The notes under the pieces were generated by a model that ran no database searches, had not been told where the DNA came from, and worked only from the letters and a program-made list of their open reading frames with translations. Below are positions 17,268 to 25,853 of a stretch of 55,460 bases of DNA, piece after piece. The stretch's first letter is position 1. The number at the start of each line of letters is the position of its first letter. The DNA is taken from NCBI GenBank assembly GCA_017461725.1, contig JAFTXG010000016.1:1-55460 (forward strand), given 5' to 3'. Source of the stretch: Lachnospiraceae bacterium (GTDB lineage: Bacteria > Bacillota > Clostridia > Lachnospirales > Lachnospiraceae). A program made the position numbers and the translations under genes.

Positions 17268-19229
17268 ATGGAAAATAAAACCACCCGCATGAAAGAGCTG
17301 GTCTTCACCCTGAATGAGGCGGCCAAGGCCTACTATCAGGAAAACCGTGAGATCATGAGCAATTTTGAATATGATAAGCTCTACGACGAGCTGACCGAGC
17401 TGGAGAAGGAAACTGGCATTACATTGTCCGGAAGTCCGACCGTTCGCGTGGGCTATGAGCTGCTGACGGAGCTTCCCAAGGAGCGCCACGAGTCGCCCAT
17501 GCTGTCCCTGGACAAAACCAAGGACAGAGACGCGCTGGCGGTATGGCTGGGGGACAAGGACGGCCTGCTTTCCTGGAAGCTGGACGGTCTGACCATCGTG
17601 CTGACCTACCGGGATGGAAAACTGTTTAAGGCGGTTACCAGAGGAAACGGTGAGATCGGCGAGGTCATCACCAACAATGCCAAGGTATTTTCCAACATTC
17701 CGCTGTCGATTTCTTACCCCGGTGAGCTGATCCTCCGCGGCGAGGCAGTCATTGGCTACGACGAGTTTGAGCGGATCAATGCGGGCATCGAGGATGTGGA
17801 GGCCAAGTACAAAAACCCCAGAAATCTCTGCAGTGGCACCGTTCGCCAACTGAATAATCAGATCACCGCTGAGCGCAAGGTCAGTTTTTTTGCGTTCTCA
17901 TTGGTAAAGGCAGACGGAGTTGAGTTCGATAATTCCAGAGAACAGCAGGTGCTGTGGCTGAAGTCTCAGGGCTTTGAGACCGTGGAGTATTGCCGGGTAA
18001 ATAGAGAAAATATACACGAGACCATTCAGATATTTGCGGATAAGGTGACGACAAACAACTTCCCTTCCGACGGTCTGGTACTGATCTTTGATGATATCGC
18101 TTATGGCCGCTCTCTGGGCCGGACAGCCAAGTTCCCCAGAGATTCCATCGCCTTTAAGTGGGCGGACGAACAGGCACTGACGCATTTGAAATATATCGAA
18201 TGGAGCCCGTCCCGCACCGGTCTCATCAATCCGGTGGCTGTGTTTGAGCCGGTGGAGCTGGAGGGAACCACAGTGAGCCGTGCCAGCGTCCACAATGTGA
18301 GCATTCTGGAGGGTCTTGAACTGGGCGAGGGGGACGAGATATCTGTCTACAAAGCGAATATGATTATTCCCCAGATTGCGGAGAATCTGACCCGCTCCGG
18401 CTGCGTGCCGATCCCCAAGGTCTGTCCTGTCTGCGGCGGTGCGACGGAAGTTCGGCAGATGGTGGATGTGCGGTCACTGTACTGCACCAACCCCGACTGT
18501 CAGGCGAAGCAGATCAAGAAGTTTGCTCTGTTTGTCAGCCGTGACGCGCTGAATATTGACGGCATGTCCGAGGCTACCCTGGAGAAATTTATCGGTGAGG
18601 GCTTTATCAAGGAGTTCAGCGATTTGTTCCATCTGGACAGGTATCAGGAGCAGATTGTCACGTTGGAGGGATTTGGTCAGAAGTCCTACGATAATATGAT
18701 CGCGGCGGCCGAGACGGCCAGCCACACTACACTTCCCAGACTGATCTACGGACTTGGAATACCCGGCATCGGCACGGCCAACGCGAAGGTGATTGCCAAA
18801 GCTTTTGATCACGATATGGAAAAGATTCGCCATGCGAACCGGGAGGAACTGGCGGAGATACCCGGCATCGGAGAGGTGCTGGCAGACGGTTTCGTGCAGT
18901 TCTTTGCGTCGGAGAAGAATCAGCAGACCTTGGATGCACTGCTTGCGGATCTGACCTTTGAGCAGGTGGAGAGTAATACTGCAGAGCAGAGCCTGGCCGG
19001 AAAGACATTTGTCATCACCGGTGCGGTAAATCATTTTGCCAACCGAAACGAATTGAAGGATAAGATTGAGAGCTTGGGAGGCAAGGTCAGCGGCTCTGTG
19101 TCTGCGAAGACCAGCTATCTGATCAATAATGATACGACTTCCACATCAGGCAAGAACAAGAAGGCGAAGGAACTGGGCATACCGGTGATCTCCGAGGACG
19201 AGTTTATCGAGATGATCGGTGGACTTTAA
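17268..19229 (+). CDS. ligA: NAD-dependent DNA ligase
   Basis: The 653-residue enzyme seals nicks using NAD. Domains in order are the Ia NAD-binding segment (YYQENREIMSNFEYDKLYDEL), the adenylation domain with catalytic K104 in WKLDGL, the OB domain, a four-cysteine zinc finger (CPVCGG...CTNPDCQ, about 386-408), helix-hairpin-helix repeats (IPGIG twice) and a C-terminal BRCT domain (about 577-652). The usual RGDGxxGEDVTxN motif reads RGNGEIGEVITNN here, a divergent version. The ATG at 17268 is preceded by TTGAGGTG. Confidence 0.95.
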   Translation: MENKTTRMKELVFTLNEAAKAYYQENREIMSNFEYDKLYDELTELEKETGITLSGSPTVRVGYELLTELPKERHESPMLSLDKTKDRDALAVWLGDKDGLLSWKLDGLTIVLTYRDGKLFKAVTRGNGEIGEVITNNAKVFSNIPLSISYPGELILRGEAVIGYDEFERINAGIEDVEAKYKNPRNLCSGTVRQLNNQITAERKVSFFAFSLVKADGVEFDNSREQQVLWLKSQGFETVEYCRVNRENIHETIQIFADKVTTNNFPSDGLVLIFDDIAYGRSLGRTAKFPRDSIAFKWADEQALTHLKYIEWSPSRTGLINPVAVFEPVELEGTTVSRASVHNVSILEGLELGEGDEISVYKANMIIPQIAENLTRSGCVPIPKVCPVCGGATEVRQMVDVRSLYCTNPDCQAKQIKKFALFVSRDALNIDGMSEATLEKFIGEGFIKEFSDLFHLDRYQEQIVTLEGFGQKSYDNMIAAAETASHTTLPRLIYGLGIPGIGTANAKVIAKAFDHDMEKIRHANREELAEIPGIGEVLADGFVQFFASEKNQQTLDALLADLTFEQVESNTAEQSLAGKTFVITGAVNHFANRNELKDKIESLGGKVSGSVSAKTSYLINNDTTSTSGKNKKAKELGIPVISEDEFIEMIGGL

Positions 19230-19357
19230 CGGTCACGGCAGGACGGTGGAAATGATGTCAGATAACTTTGATAAGGATATCTGCCCGTTTGCGAGGCAAT
19301 TCAGTGGCGCGACAAGATTACCTGGAATATTATATATCAAGGGAGAGATGGAGTAAA

Positions 19358-19906
19358 ATGGCCGGATATTGTATCGTCTCCTTTAGCGGACGAAAAGATG
19401 GCAACTGCAGTCGGATTGCCGATGTAGTGAAGAATGTTTTAGCTGCGCAAGGAGATGTGTCGGAGTATAGTTTTTCAGAGATAAAAATCACTTCCTGCGG
19501 AAACTGTGGATATGAGTGTTTTTCAGCCAGAGAAAAATGCCTTTATGCGGCGGATTCGGAATATGAACTCTGCAAAAACATTGCCGAAAGTGAATGTTCT
19601 TATCTGATCGTGCCAAATTACTGTGATTATCCCTGTGCTAACTTTTTTATTTTCAATGAACGGAGTCAATGTTATTTTCAAGGTCATGAAGAATTGTTGA
19701 ATGAATATCTGGCTGCGAAAAAGAGATTTATTGTGATCAGTAATACAAATGAAGATAATTTCAGAAATGTATTCAGGCAGCACGTGCAGGAAGGATCAGA
19801 GCCGGAGGTTCTGTTTTTGAGTGCCAAGCGGTATGGTCGGAGGAGCGTTGATGGCGATTTAATGGAGGAAGAGCAGGCAAGACAAGCTGTGATTGAATTT
19901 ATCTGA
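19358..19906 (+). CDS. Flavodoxin-like / NAD(P)H-dependent FMN reductase-like protein
   Basis: The 182-residue protein starts with a flavin-phosphate loop of the flavodoxin-like type (IVSFSGRKDGNCSRIADVV). It has a cysteine cluster CGNCGYECF...C near residue 46, common in iron-sulfur flavoprotein relatives. The rest has the alternating strand-helix pattern of that fold. A redox role is likely; the partner is unknown. The ATG at 19358 follows GGAGT. An in-frame start at 19268 would add 30 residues with no flavodoxin similarity. Base composition is more AT-rich than in the ligA gene before it, consistent with an accessory region. Confidence 0.65.
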   Translation: MAGYCIVSFSGRKDGNCSRIADVVKNVLAAQGDVSEYSFSEIKITSCGNCGYECFSAREKCLYAADSEYELCKNIAESECSYLIVPNYCDYPCANFFIFNERSQCYFQGHEELLNEYLAAKKRFIVISNTNEDNFRNVFRQHVQEGSEPEVLFLSAKRYGRRSVDGDLMEEEQARQAVIEFI

Positions 19907-19950
19907 TACATAATATATTGGATCAGATTTCATCAGAGGGGATAGGTGTT

Positions 19951-20490
19951 ATGAAAAAAAGCTGGAAAACGCTGTCAAGTGAATATTTGATTAATAGCAA
20001 TTGGCTGAAGGTGCGTAGGGATGCTGTTCGGCTGCCAAGCGGCCATGAGATGGACGACTATTTCGTGATCGAAAACAAAGATGTATCACTGATCGTGGCA
20101 GTAGATGATGAAAATAATGTCCTGCTGAAAGAGGAATACCGCTATCCCATCGATGAGAATCTTATCGAGTTGCCGGGCGGGACCCTGAACAAAGGTGAGG
20201 ACCCGTTGGAGGCTGCGAAGCGGGAACTGCTGGAGGAGACAGGATATGTGGCTGCACAGTGGGAACTTCTGGCCCGCAACTATGATTATCCGACGAAGGG
20301 TACCTGCTGTGTTTATCTCTATCTGGCAAAAAATATTCAAAAAGTCAGCGGTCAGAACCTGGATATTTCAGAGGACATAGCGTTTACAATGATGCCGTAT
20401 GATGAGGCGGTAAGGATGTGCAGGACCGGTAAGATTTGTGTAAATGGAAGTGTTGCCGGAATATTGCTTGCCGGAGAACATATAAAATGA
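19951..20490 (+). CDS. Nudix hydrolase, ADP-ribose pyrophosphatase-like
   Basis: The 179-residue protein carries a full Nudix box, with GGTLNKGEDPLEAAKREL followed by LEETGY at about residues 76-101. The N-terminal LSSEYLINSNWLKVRRDAVRLPSG is like that of the NUDT5/ADP-ribose pyrophosphatase group. The likely reaction is hydrolysis of a nucleoside diphosphate linked to another moiety. ATG at 19951 follows AGGTG. A clear terminator follows 6 bases after the stop, so the gene ends its transcript. Confidence 0.88.
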   Translation: MKKSWKTLSSEYLINSNWLKVRRDAVRLPSGHEMDDYFVIENKDVSLIVAVDDENNVLLKEEYRYPIDENLIELPGGTLNKGEDPLEAAKRELLEETGYVAAQWELLARNYDYPTKGTCCVYLYLAKNIQKVSGQNLDISEDIAFTMMPYDEAVRMCRTGKICVNGSVAGILLAGEHIK

Positions 20491-20496
20491 ATGATT

Positions 20497-20524
20497 GGGG
20501 CAGTCGAAAGATTGCCTCTTTTCT
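20497..20524 (+). terminator. Intrinsic terminator after the Nudix gene
   Basis: GGGGCAGTC (20497-20505) pairs with GATTGCCTC (20510-20518), two G-U pairs, around a GAAA tetraloop. TTTTCT follows. Confidence 0.75.
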
Positions 20525-20574
20525 ATATTAGAATAGTGAAATTTATACGTTGAGTATAAATATGATGACAGCCG

Positions 20575-20603
20575 TTGACAAATGGAAAAATATGTCATAT
20601 AAT
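20575..20603 (+). promoter_or_regulatory. Consensus sigma-A promoter of the RhuM-Fic locus
   Basis: TTGACA (20575-20580) and TATAAT (20598-20603) are 17 bases apart, an exact consensus. The leader to 20764 is about 155 bases. It contains the stem ACCGTCGTTGGA (20682-20693) with TCCGACGACGGT (20709-20720) and a 33-codon basic reading frame at 20622-20723 without a good ribosome site. Confidence 0.85.
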
Positions 20604-20763
20604 AGAACAAGAGTTCGATAATGAATTCCCGTTACAAAAGATATCCTGACATTTTGGGCAGGAACACAGCGCACAGAAGATACCGTCGTTGGAGAGAGAG
20701 TTTCTTTGTCCGACGACGGTAATGTAATCAAGTGGACAGATTTGATGTAATCGGGGAGGAGTC

Positions 20764-21708
20764 ATGATGATGAAAGACAAAAACGAAGTGGTAATTTTCG
20801 AGACAGAGGACAGGCAGATCACATTGCCGGTGACACTGGAAAATGAGACGGTGTGGCTGAATCGTAATCAGATGGCACAGCTGTTTGACAGAGATGTAAA
20901 AACGATTGGTAAGCATATTAACAATGCGTTACAGGAAGAACTTGACGATTCAACTGTCGCAAATTTTGCGACAGTTCAGACTGAGGGTGGAAGAACCGTT
21001 GAGCGTTTGATTGAGCATTATAATCTTGATGTCATCATTTCCGTGGGCTATCGTGTCAAGTCCAAACGAGGTGTGGAGTTCCGTAAATGGGCGAACTCTG
21101 TCCTTAGACAGTACATTTTGAAAGGCTATGCAGTCAATAATAACCGTATGAGCCAGCTTGGTGAGGTGATACGGATCATGAAGCGAACGGAAAATGCGCT
21201 TGACAGCAAACAGGTACTGTCGGTAATTGAGAAATATAATACTGCACTGGATCTTCTGGATTCTTATGATCATCAGACGATGGAGCGTCCTAAGGGCACG
21301 GAGACTGTTTATGTTTTGACCTAGGAGGAGTGCCGCCAGGTGATTGACAGTATGCGGTTTGGCGATGAATCCTCGCTGTTTGGATGGGAGAAGGATGATT
21401 CGTTTAAAGGAAGCATCGGAGCGATCTATCAATCGTTCGGTGGGCAGGAAATCTATCCTTCTCTGGAGGAAAAGGCTGCTAATCTGCTGTATTTTGTGAC
21501 GAAAAATCACAGCTTTTCCGATGGAAATAAGCGGATTGCGGCGACGATGTTCCTATATTTTCTGGACAAGAACGGTGTTTTATTCATGGATGGAAAGAAA
21601 TTGATTGAAGATTATACGCTGGTGGCGTTGGCGATTATGATCGCAGAGTCCAGACCGGAGGAGAAAGAGATGATGATCAGTGTGATCATGAACTGTCTGC
21701 GTGGGTGA
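20764..21708 (+). pseudogene. RhuM-Fic gene split by an in-frame amber codon
   Basis: The locus encodes a RhuM-type N-terminal domain (VIFETEDRQITLPVTLENET, WLNRNQMAQLFDRDVKTIGKH; DNA-binding-like) and a C-terminal Fic domain with an intact HSFSDGNKRIAA motif, which in active Fic enzymes transfers AMP to a target. One in-frame TAG at 21322-21324 separates them, between YVLT and EECRQVIDSM, where relatives have a tyrosine codon. Everything downstream is open in the same frame to 21708. The TAG itself lies in TAGGAGGAG, a good Shine-Dalgarno sequence 9 bases before a GTG at 21340, so the Fic part might still be made separately. GGAGGAG precedes the first ATG. Listed as pseudogene, but two proteins are possible. 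Confidence 0.8.
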
Positions 21709-21819
21709 TGAGTTATAGCAAACTAAAGTGGATCAGATTACGAATGCGGAGCGCATCACGAATATGGAGTACGTTTGGTGTTGGCAGAGGGATTTGAGAT
21801 TATACAAGGAGCGCATAAA

Positions 21820-23511
21820 ATGGAAATGAAGAACATGCGGGAGGCAGAGAGCACATATCAGCTTGCGATGAAACATATTTATGGTGACGGCGTGCCGGAG
21901 GATAATGAGCTGGCAGTAAATCTGTTGACGGAGGCGGCTTCAGCGGGACATATTGAGGCAGTCTATAATCTGGGGATCTGCTATCACTATGGTTACGGGA
22001 CAGAGATCGATCTGAAACGGGCTTATGAACTTTATCTGCAGTCTGCACAGGCCGGATACGGGAAAGGAATGGATCTGGTTGGGCGGTTTTATTTTGATGG
22101 GATTTATGTGGAGCAGGATGACAGGCAGGCTTTGCACTGGTTTATGAAAGCCGCCGAGAGTGATGATATGATGGCCGTGGTTAACGCAGAGTCTGAAATC
22201 GCCCGTTGTTACGAGAGTGGTCGTGGCGTGATAAAGGATGCGGCTATTGCCGAGAAGTGGTATCAGAAAAAGAAATTCAGGGAACTTTGTGACGGTATTG
22301 CGCTCCAAACGGAGGTGAAATCAAAGGTTTTCAACATCTATGACAGACTGGATTTTTCTGTTCTTGAGGAGCCGATGAATCAGCTTTTATTCCCCGAGAC
22401 CTGGGATGAGGGTCGAATGACCCTGAAAACAGTCTTCGCTTCTGATGAGCTGGGTTTTAAGATGCTGACCTGCATGTTGGTCTGTGCATTGAAAACATTG
22501 GAAAATTATAAAACAGCCGGCATTCCTCTTGAAATCTTCATTGCGACGATGAAATGCTTTACCCGCTTTGTGGAGGAGCACAAAAGCAGCTTTGGCAGTT
22601 ATGGTTTTGACCGGGATTTCTGGACGTCCAGACAGCTGGCGATGAAGCTTTTTCGCATCGGAGAACTGGAATACGAGCTGCGGGAAACGGAGGCGGAAGG
22701 AAACGTTGTCCGGTTTCATATCCCATCCGACAGCGATTTGCGGATAAGCAGAGTCAAGGTGTCTTACCGCCAGGCCCGCGAGTTTTTGAACAAATATTAC
22801 CCAGAGTACGCGAAAGTTCCGGTCAAATGTGATTCCTGGCTGCTGGCGCCAGGTCTTGCGGAGGAATTACCGGCCGATTCTAATATTTTGAAGTTTCAGC
22901 AGTTGTTCGATGTGGTTTCGACAGACGAAGATAGTATGGAATTTTTACAGTGGCTCTATGGACGCGAGGATATTTCGCTTCCAGAGCTTCCGGAAAAGAC
23001 ATCTCTGCAGAGACGGGTGAAACAGAGATTGCTGGCCGGAGGAAAAATCGGAAAGGCACTGGGCGTATTCAAAAAGCCGGTGATTTGTCGTACCGCGCCG
23101 TTGGGCAGTTTTGATACATATAAATATGTGGTGACTATGTCCCGGTATCAGGGGAAAATCATGCTCAGCCGTCACAGAGACAGAACTACCTGGGAGTGTC
23201 AGGGTGGGCATATTGAACCGGGGGAGACGATCCTGCAGGCGGCAGAGCGTGAGCTGTGGGAGGAGTCCGGAGCGATTCACTATACGATTCGTCCGCTGTT
23301 TGATTACTGGATCGAGGATGGGACGACTGGAGAAAATTCTGACGGTGAGCAGGTTGCCAGCGTAGCGTTGCTGGCAGAGATCGAGGAGCTTGGGCCGATG
23401 CCGGAGACAGAGATTGCTGAGGTGAGGTTGTTTGATGAGCTGCCGGAAAATCTGACCTATCCGGATATCACACCGGTGTTGTTTGAGTATGAAAAAGAGA
23501 TGTACCGGTGA
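21820..23511 (+). CDS. Sel1-repeat, DUF5596-like and Nudix three-part fusion protein
   Basis: The 563-residue protein has three parts. Residues about 1-145 are Sel1-like repeats (YGDGVPEDNELAVNLLTEAA, YHYGYGTEIDLKRAYELY, YESGRGVIKDAAIAEKWY). Residues about 160-390 resemble the helical/acyltransferase-associated DUF5596 region of Lachnospiraceae proteins (VKCDSWLLAPGLAEELPADS, NILKFQQLFDV). Residues about 415-555 are a Nudix domain with GGHIEPGETILQAAERELWE then ESG. Sel1 repeats usually mediate protein contacts; the Nudix end should hydrolyse a nucleotide derivative. The ATG at 21820 follows AAGGAG. The combination is unusual; overall function is unknown. Confidence 0.8.
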   Translation: MEMKNMREAESTYQLAMKHIYGDGVPEDNELAVNLLTEAASAGHIEAVYNLGICYHYGYGTEIDLKRAYELYLQSAQAGYGKGMDLVGRFYFDGIYVEQDDRQALHWFMKAAESDDMMAVVNAESEIARCYESGRGVIKDAAIAEKWYQKKKFRELCDGIALQTEVKSKVFNIYDRLDFSVLEEPMNQLLFPETWDEGRMTLKTVFASDELGFKMLTCMLVCALKTLENYKTAGIPLEIFIATMKCFTRFVEEHKSSFGSYGFDRDFWTSRQLAMKLFRIGELEYELRETEAEGNVVRFHIPSDSDLRISRVKVSYRQAREFLNKYYPEYAKVPVKCDSWLLAPGLAEELPADSNILKFQQLFDVVSTDEDSMEFLQWLYGREDISLPELPEKTSLQRRVKQRLLAGGKIGKALGVFKKPVICRTAPLGSFDTYKYVVTMSRYQGKIMLSRHRDRTTWECQGGHIEPGETILQAAERELWEESGAIHYTIRPLFDYWIEDGTTGENSDGEQVASVALLAEIEELGPMPETEIAEVRLFDELPENLTYPDITPVLFEYEKEMYR

Positions 23512-23517
23512 AATAGA

Positions 23518-23547
23518 TAGACATCAGCTGCCCTTATAACGTATAAT
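23518..23547 (+). promoter_or_regulatory. Possible promoter of the Cof-type phosphatase gene
   Basis: TAGACA (23518-23523) and TATAAT (23542-23547) are 18 bases apart, 43 bases before the start codon. Confidence 0.45.
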
Positions 23548-23590
23548 GAATATATTGCAAGGAAGTAAAGCAGAAAAGGAGTCACACAGG

Positions 23591-24361
23591 ATGAAATATA
23601 AAATGATTGCCACTGATCTGGACAGGACTTTATTGCGGTCTGACAAGACCGTGTCCGAGTATACGCTGGATGTGTTGAGCCGTTGCCAGGAAGCCGGAGT
23701 GAAGGTTGCCATTGCATCGGCCAGAAACTATACCGCTGTGGTTTCGACTGCTGAGATGATCCACAGCGATGGTATTGTGTCCGGAAATGGAGCTGTGATG
23801 AGGGTTGGTGACTGGGAGTATGTGGTTCCCATGGACCGCAAAGAGGGAGAAAAGCTGATCCGTGATCTTCGCACTGCACTTCCAGATACGAAAATCATTG
23901 CGATTATCAGTGAAACGGTGTATTCGACATTTGAATATCATAACTATCACTGGATCGTTGATCCGATTGTGACTGACTTTTCGGTGATTCCGGAGGGAAA
24001 TATCACTAAAGTTACCGTATGGCAGGGCAGTGAGGAGGACGATCGCCGGTTGCAGAAGATTATCCCGGAGAGCTGTTATGCTACTCTGGCGGTGGGTGCT
24101 CTCTGGCAGATCATGGATAAGCGTGCCACCAAGTGGCAGGGTATCTGTGCGTTGGCGGAGCATTGGGGGATCAACCGCGAGGAGATCATCTGCTTTGGCG
24201 ACGATATTGATGATATCTGTATGATCGAGGAGGGCGGTCATGGGGTTGCCATGATCAATTCCATGCCGGCGGTGCTGGAAATCGCAGAACATCTGACCGA
24301 ATTTAATAACGATGAGGATGGTGTCGCAAAATATCTGGAAAAAATCATGGAAACCACTTGA
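23591..24361 (+). CDS. Cof-type HAD phosphatase
   Basis: The 256-residue protein is a HAD-superfamily hydrolase of the Cof (IIB cap) type, which dephosphorylates sugar phosphates or other small metabolites. Motif I is ATDLDRTLL near residue 7, with the nucleophilic Asp. Motif II is IASARNY near 40. Motif IV is FGDDIDDICMIEE near 203. AGGAG lies 9 bases before the chosen ATG. Substrate cannot be predicted. Confidence 0.9.
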   Translation: MKYKMIATDLDRTLLRSDKTVSEYTLDVLSRCQEAGVKVAIASARNYTAVVSTAEMIHSDGIVSGNGAVMRVGDWEYVVPMDRKEGEKLIRDLRTALPDTKIIAIISETVYSTFEYHNYHWIVDPIVTDFSVIPEGNITKVTVWQGSEEDDRRLQKIIPESCYATLAVGALWQIMDKRATKWQGICALAEHWGINREEIICFGDDIDDICMIEEGGHGVAMINSMPAVLEIAEHLTEFNNDEDGVAKYLEKIMETT

Positions 24362-24464
24362 CTGTAAAGCTGCTTTATACTTTACACTGAGTTTAGCAGA
24401 ACGGAATCAGTTATAAATTGAGAACGAATTTGTGGGTTACAGTGAGGACAGGGGGGAATGATGG

Positions 24465-25853
24465 ATGAATATTCGTGAAGTAGAATCGGCAACCGGACTG
24501 ACAAGAGCAAATATTCGCTATTATGAAAGTGAGGGATTGCTCACACCGGAGCGGAAGAAAAACGGTTACCGTGATTATACGAAAGAAGATGTCGAGACCC
24601 TAAAGCGGATCAAATTGCTTCGCAAACTTAACGTGCCGATAGAGGAAATCATAAAACTTCAGAAAGACCAAGCCTCTCTTACCATGGTAATTGAGGAGAG
24701 ACTTGCCAAACTGGATCTGGAAACGCAGGATATTCGCAATCAACAGAGAATCTGCTGGAAATTAAAGAGCGACGGTGCTGCCTATCATAATCTTGATGCA
24801 GATCATTATTTGCAGCAGTGGAATGAGTCAGATGATATATTAAACACGGATGACCGATTGACTGAAATTGATCAGAATCCACCGGTCTATTGTATCTGGA
24901 GAAGGATATTTGCACGCCTGTTGGATCAACTCTTTTATGCATGTGTAATCAGTTTTTTGATTTATCTGATTTTTCATCCTTTTCCGAAGACAATGATTTA
25001 TGTGATTTATGGATCTCTGTTGACGGCCTGGATACCGATGCTTTTGGCAGAGCCATTATTCCTCCACTATTGGGGAACCACGCCGTGTAAATTTTTGCTT
25101 GGCCTCAGAATTCGCAGCATTGACGGGAGCAGATTGACGCTTGATGAGGCGAAAACGCGCACAAAACGGGTATTGTATTACTGCATCTTTACCTCAAAAT
25201 ATCGCTATTCCGAACGCTTCCACGATGCGGAGAATGGAGTTATCCCGTGGGAAAGCATGGATGAAACGGAGGCGGACGAGTATAAGGGAAAGCATTTTTT
25301 CGGCGGGATGGCGATGTTTTTACTGACGTGTTTGGCTGGTTATTTTTTGATGGTAAATGCACAGTTTCCGGTAAATCGAGGAAATTTGAGTAAGGCTGAG
25401 CTGGCAGCAAATTATAATCGGTATGCAGGCAGCGATGCATTGATGAATCTGGATGAGGATTGCCAGTGGAGGGATGTTTCACCTTATGGGAGCGTAGTCA
25501 TTAACGTTGGGCCGCAGATGCCGGATCCACAGCTGGAAATCGAGGAGACAAACGGGTATATCAGCGGGATATCCTTCGAGGTCCGCGTATCCGGGCAAAA
25601 TGGTCACGGGTATCAGGGGCTGATCAAAAAGCTCATGTGGTCATATGGTGGTGCCCAGAGAGGGATGAGCTTGTCGGAGATGGAGAAGATGATTGAACTG
25701 ATTGATCAATCTCCGCCAAGAAGTTTTTCTGCTGAGATAGAAGGAATACAGATTGATTACAATGTTTCTTGTGGAGGGTATAGTCCGCTGTATCTTGAAC
25801 CTAATGCGGAAGGCTTTATCGAAGTCAGTTTCCGAATGAAAAAGACAAATTAG
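24465..25853 (+). CDS. Membrane-anchored MerR-type regulator with RDD domain
   Basis: The 462-residue protein begins with a MerR helix-turn-helix (IREVESATGLTRANIRYYES, residues 3-22) and wing, then a coiled-coil-like dimer helix to about residue 95. An RDD-like membrane domain follows (RIFARLLDQLFYACVISFLI, residues about 146-165, and WGTTPCKFLLGLRI near 205), then another membrane helix around 287-303. The last 155 residues (from about 305) form a soluble domain rich in acidic and Gly residues that would sit outside the cell. Fusion of MerR with RDD is uncommon. A signal-sensing one-component regulator is likely. The stop overlaps the stop of the opposite flippase gene by four bases. Confidence 0.8.
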   Translation: MNIREVESATGLTRANIRYYESEGLLTPERKKNGYRDYTKEDVETLKRIKLLRKLNVPIEEIIKLQKDQASLTMVIEERLAKLDLETQDIRNQQRICWKLKSDGAAYHNLDADHYLQQWNESDDILNTDDRLTEIDQNPPVYCIWRRIFARLLDQLFYACVISFLIYLIFHPFPKTMIYVIYGSLLTAWIPMLLAEPLFLHYWGTTPCKFLLGLRIRSIDGSRLTLDEAKTRTKRVLYYCIFTSKYRYSERFHDAENGVIPWESMDETEADEYKGKHFFGGMAMFLLTCLAGYFLMVNAQFPVNRGNLSKAELAANYNRYAGSDALMNLDEDCQWRDVSPYGSVVINVGPQMPDPQLEIEETNGYISGISFEVRVSGQNGHGYQGLIKKLMWSYGGAQRGMSLSEMEKMIELIDQSPPRSFSAEIEGIQIDYNVSCGGYSPLYLEPNAEGFIEVSFRMKKTN

